Origin: CAZUTK01 sp964623265
Lineage (GTDB): Bacteria; Electryoneota; B3-LCP
Direction: 5' to 3'
Assembly: GCA_964623265.1 (NCBI GenBank)
Contig: CAZUTK010000029.1
Location: 1 to 33,870 of the forward strand
Length of the DNA stretch: 33,870 bases
Within the stretch, counting starts at the first letter, position 1; the number at the start of each line of letters is the position of its first letter. Under the pieces are notes generated by a model. The model searched no databases. It saw only the letters and a program-made list of their open reading frames with translations, and was not told the DNA's origin. Positions 32,401 to 33,870 of this stretch are shown piece by piece. The translations under genes and the position numbers were made by a program.

Positions 32401-32572
32401 GGCGGTGTACGATCTACAGGGACGACAGGTGGCTTTGCTGGTGGAAGGTTCCCTGTCTATCGGTCAACACACGGTGTCCTGGCGGCCTGCGCGGGCGGCA
32501 TCCGGCATCTATGTTGTGCGACTCGAATTCGAAGGGCAACAAATTCAACGAAAAATTTTACTGCTGAAATAG
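29477..32572 (+). CDS. Large secreted repeat protein with T9SS-type sorting domain
   Basis: 1031 residues. After a signal peptide (MRKLLSIYLIFAGAATSKA) come about 13 repeats of 60-75 residues with the pattern 'DGxGGAIVxWxDxRxGxxDIYAQxxxxxGxxxWxxxG', for example GGAIVAWVDNRPGSNGTEIY. The Trp/Asp/Arg core recalls beta-propeller blades. The C-terminal 80 residues are a sorting domain: PYPNPFNPGVRLQFEL, VRLAVYDLQGRQVALLVEG, HTVSWRP..ASGIYVVRLE, ending in RKILLLK. It is expected to be exported across the outer membrane and held at, or released from, the surface. ATG 29477 is chosen with GGGAG eight bases upstream; ATG 29462 is less likely. A strong terminator follows. The ligand is unknown. Confidence 0.88.
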   Translation: MRKLLSIYLIFAGAATSKADTAPLHWNETGVAIRQGYQIEWQRAAETDEAGNVIYVWSDTRNGDRDVYAQKVDPSGNKLWNSEGLVVVSAPNRQEDPALIPTGFGDYIFIWNDFRDDITKGDLYAQKVSSDGVLQWDPSGVLLSTGDFDSPASFRIVADGTGGAVILWGDYRNGNEDIYATRVLGDGSVAAGWTFNGTPVSTASAAQSAMTVDTDGTGGAIVAWVDNRPGSNGTEIYIQRLTINGQLAWGADGVIVCNAPEDQESPKLCPDGSGGAYITWVDKRQDSDGDIYFQHISNTGALLLPEAQGRSLISISGSRQEKQRIVADGSGNAIIIWQDTRNDPVQNLSNDIYAQKINSTGDKLWNASGVPVCLNPANQGESRLNADGTGGAVCTWEDERDGNENPKNNIYAQKINANGTMAWTADGVVVCQAPGFQYFPLVRSEPNYSLIAWGDDRSGSKGIWFQKLNASGVPQLSANGDTLAWGYSGDARYPALVQNDLGQVFVFFQDLREGPSGNTAYVQLLDTTDVLPGQSHVLLEPNGRPICPGPIYTEKKDQEWIDACKDGDNGAIAVWVDKRDSNPYVQIYAQRLSSNGTLQWGDGGLRVSPPGTQADPQKRPKVVEDGSGGAIVLWSAFAEGGFDNDVFAVKLSHDGDILWTTRVTDVLFEDENLEDAVADGSGGVYLSYLGGPWPDYDLFAQRVGAAGNLLWGDGVTVSAEADIQINSRIVGLGASGAILIWEDRRNEVDKDIYAQKFNAAGNAQWAVNGIPVVAANQDQIAIDLARDQQGNIWITWEDFRNGVDYDLYVQKMTLDGQMLFATGGIPFCIAANDQTECRILSDETDGFYAFWTDYRGGATTDIYGIHLDSAGLPYTLWWSVDGSIVNNYLNKQANPFPCGDYARGSIVVWEDKRSSGKDEIINLYAQRMNEYVVGVEPESESPSPLTFRLQQPYPNPFNPGVRLQFELDQPGSVRLAVYDLQGRQVALLVEGSLSIGQHTVSWRPARAASGIYVVRLEFEGQQIQRKILLLK

Positions 32573-32580
32573 TTCAGATC

Positions 32581-32613
32581 GCAGGGGCGCTGTGAAGGCG
32601 CCCCTGCATTTTC
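32581..32613 (+). terminator. Intrinsic terminator after the secreted propeller gene
   Basis: GCAGGGGCGC (32581-32590) and GCGCCCCTGC (32598-32607) form a perfect ten-base stem with a seven-base loop, followed by ATTTTC. It starts eight bases after the stop codon. Confidence 0.85.
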
Positions 32614-32698
32614 GTCGTTCGTGGTGGTTGAATGCAAAAAATTGCATTGAAGAAATGTGAAAAATATATCTTGATTTAAGTCTTGTTTTTATTTATTT

Positions 32699-32728
32699 TT
32701 GAATTAAACATCTATACAAAACAATACT
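32699..32728 (+). promoter_or_regulatory. Putative promoter of the IclR-family gene
   Basis: TTGAAT (32699-32704), an 18-base spacer, AATACT (32723-32728), within an AT-rich stretch. Leader of about 95 bases to the ATG. Confidence 0.4.
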
Positions 32729-32799
32729 GAAAAATCGCTCGGAGTGGGGATTTTGGCTGGAAACAGGTGAGCGGTTTGAAGAATCATCGCTTCATACCC

Positions 32800-32816
32800 G
32801 AGCTTCCCGGAAGCTC
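32800..32816. promoter_or_regulatory. 17-bp palindrome just before the IclR ribosome site
   Basis: GAGCTTCCCGGAAGCTC: perfect eight-base arms around one C, ending a few bases before AAGGAAGGA and 13 bases before the ATG. It could be an autoregulatory operator, as IclR proteins often bind TTCC/GGAA-type palindromes, or an RNA hairpin that limits ribosome access. Confidence 0.5.
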
Positions 32817-32829
32817 ATAAGGAAGGACT

Positions 32830-33615
32830 ATGGCTGCAAATTTCCACTTAGTTCAATCGCTGATCAAGTCGCTCGCCATCATCGAGGTGCTTTCCGAAAC
32901 CATTGACGGAATGGGAGTCACCGACATAAGCGAACGAATCGGACTGAATAAGAGCACAGTTCACAGGATCCTGACGACCCTCGTCCACGAAGGTTTCGTC
33001 GAACAAGACCAGGCGAAGGGACGCTACCATATGAGCCCCAAGATTTTCGAATTGGCTCGCCGCATCCTGAACAACATCCGTCCCGCCAAAGTGATCGCCC
33101 CGCATCTCGAACGTCTGGCGAAAGCCACCGGCGAATCCGCGCGTTTCATCATCATTGACGACACGCATTCCCGCTTGATCGTATCGGACGAAGTGCTGAC
33201 TTCGAAGCCCATCAAGGTCCGCTCGCACTTGGGAGAGAGCCTCTCGCTCTCAGAATCCGCCGCCGGCAAGATGTTTCTGGCCTGCCTGTCCGACGAAGAG
33301 ATCAAGGAGATCATGGATTCCATCGGCCGCAAAGCCGTGCTGCCGGATGAAAAAGCGTCCTTCTCCAGTTTGCACCGGGATTTAACCGTCATCCGTGAAA
33401 AAGGATACGCCTACGAAACCCACAAGTTCGAAGATGAGTTGATCTGCAATATCGCCGCGCCGATCCGGGACGAGGAAGGCACGATCATCGCCGTGATTGA
33501 CGTCTTCGCGCCGGCGTTCCGCTGTCCGAAGGAGCTGAGCGAAACCATCGGAAACCAGGTGAAGGAAGCCGCGATCGCCATCTCCCGCGAATTGGGCTAC
33601 CTGCCGGAAGAGTGA
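32830..33615 (+). CDS. IclR-family transcriptional regulator
   Basis: 261 residues. The N-terminal winged helix (about 8-72) reads SLIKSLAIIEVLSE, GVTDISERIGLNKSTVHRILTTLVHEGFVEQD and YHMSPKIFELA. The effector-binding domain (about 80-255) has the family pattern HLGESLSLSESAAGKMFLACLSDEE, then FEDELICNIAAPIRDEEGTIIAVIDVFAPAFR. The Cys usual in many IclR members (E-x-x-x-G-x-x-C) corresponds to ELICNIAAPI. Such regulators control catabolic genes in response to small carboxylic or aromatic acids; no target gene is adjacent here. A strong GGAAGGA site precedes the ATG. Confidence 0.92.
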   Translation: MAANFHLVQSLIKSLAIIEVLSETIDGMGVTDISERIGLNKSTVHRILTTLVHEGFVEQDQAKGRYHMSPKIFELARRILNNIRPAKVIAPHLERLAKATGESARFIIIDDTHSRLIVSDEVLTSKPIKVRSHLGESLSLSESAAGKMFLACLSDEEIKEIMDSIGRKAVLPDEKASFSSLHRDLTVIREKGYAYETHKFEDELICNIAAPIRDEEGTIIAVIDVFAPAFRCPKELSETIGNQVKEAAIAISRELGYLPEE

Positions 33616-33637
33616 ATAAACAGATTGATCATTTTGA

Positions 33638-33669
33638 AGAAAAATCACTCCGCAGCGAGTGATTTTTCT
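33638..33669. terminator. Bidirectional-type intrinsic terminator after iclR
   Basis: AGAAAAATCACTC and GAGTGATTTTTCT form a perfect 13-base stem with a six-base loop, AT-rich at the base so that Ts follow in both directions. It lies 23 bases after the stop and ends the iclR transcript before the tRNA promoter. Confidence 0.85.
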
Positions 33670-33688
33670 CTGCAAATCCGCTTGACTT

Positions 33689-33716
33689 TTGGAAAAAATT
33701 AATGTAACTTTACAAT
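33689..33716 (+). promoter_or_regulatory. Putative promoter of tRNA-Asn
   Basis: TTGGAA (33689-33694), a 16-base spacer, TACAAT (33711-33716). A second -35 candidate, TTGACT at 33682, could pair with TAACTT at 33705. Either starts transcription just upstream of the tRNA. Confidence 0.5.
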
Positions 33717-33746
33717 CCATTTTAGGCTTCGAAACGAAGCGGAAAT

Positions 33747-33822
33747 TCCTCGGTAGCTCAATCGGCAGAGCGGGTGGCTGTTAACCACTAGGTTGGGGGT
33801 TCAAGTCCCTCCCGGGGAGCCA
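33747..33822 (+). tRNA. tRNA-Asn (anticodon GUU)
   Basis: 76 bases with all four arms. The acceptor strands TCCTCGG (33747-33753) and CCGGGGA (33812-33818) pair with one G-T. The D arm is GCTC..GAGC, the anticodon arm GGTGG-CTGTTAA-CCACT, and the T arm GGGGG-TTCAAGT-CCCTC. Discriminator G and CCA (33820-33822) are encoded. Anticodon GTT reads AAC and AAT, so Asn. Confidence 0.97.
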
Positions 33823-33831
33823 AAATTCAAT

Positions 33832-33856
33832 CCGCTGATTTCAGCGGTTCTTGTTT
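33832..33856 (+). terminator. Possible terminator after tRNA-Asn
   Basis: CCGCTGA and TCAGCGG (33832-33847) form a short stem with a tiny loop, followed by TTCTTGTTT. The tail is interrupted, so the call is weak. It is nine bases after the tRNA. Confidence 0.4.
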
Positions 33857-33870
33857 AACGCAAGACCCCG

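Overview
The window comes from a Gram-negative bacterium that I would place in or near the FCB superphylum (KSB1, Calditrichota, Marinimicrobia, Zixibacteria and relatives). This rests on two large secreted beta-propeller proteins that end in a PNPFN-type sorting domain like that of type IX secretion substrates, a TolC/adaptor/RND envelope pump, and a Rex redox regulator. The phylum is inference. Shine-Dalgarno sites are clear before many genes, unlike in typical Bacteroidetes. Two base-level oddities in essential genes (a TAG inside dnaN and an ATC in place of the tmk start) make assembly or base errors worth considering.

Layout. 1-8547 (+) is a replication-origin-type cluster: dnaN 3' end, dciA, tpx, an EamA transporter, gyrB and gyrA, with recF absent from the interval. 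Between gyrB and gyrA sit two accessory genes, a DUF3800-like protein and a small antitoxin-like protein, behind a CRP-like operator and a structured leader. 8609-13541 holds an orphan PAS histidine kinase, a small secreted calcium-loop protein on the minus strand, rex, and a secreted LVIVD propeller. 13569-20574 is a minus-strand operon, marR-tolC-adaptor-RND-tmk, with a strong promoter overlapped by a perfect 14-9-14 operator. 20644-21393 is a DUF1579 gene with its own promoter and terminator.

21518-28968 (minus) is the most interesting part: two tandem Cys-rich small proteins, a NuoE-like protein with zinc-ribbon tail, a NuoF-GltD fusion, a HoxU/NuoG-like ferredoxin protein and an FMN glutamate-synthase-like subunit without glutaminase domain. 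The set ends in an intrinsic terminator and is preceded by a Rex-box-like operator. I infer a redox-regulated, NAD-linked, multi-flavin iron-sulfur complex, possibly electron-bifurcating, that delivers electrons to a GltB-like catalytic subunit.

28969-33870 holds a noncoding block rich in inverted repeats, a second secreted propeller protein with a strong terminator, an IclR regulator with a 17-bp palindrome beside its ribosome site, and tRNA-Asn(GUU). I saw no CRISPR array, insertion sequence or prophage.
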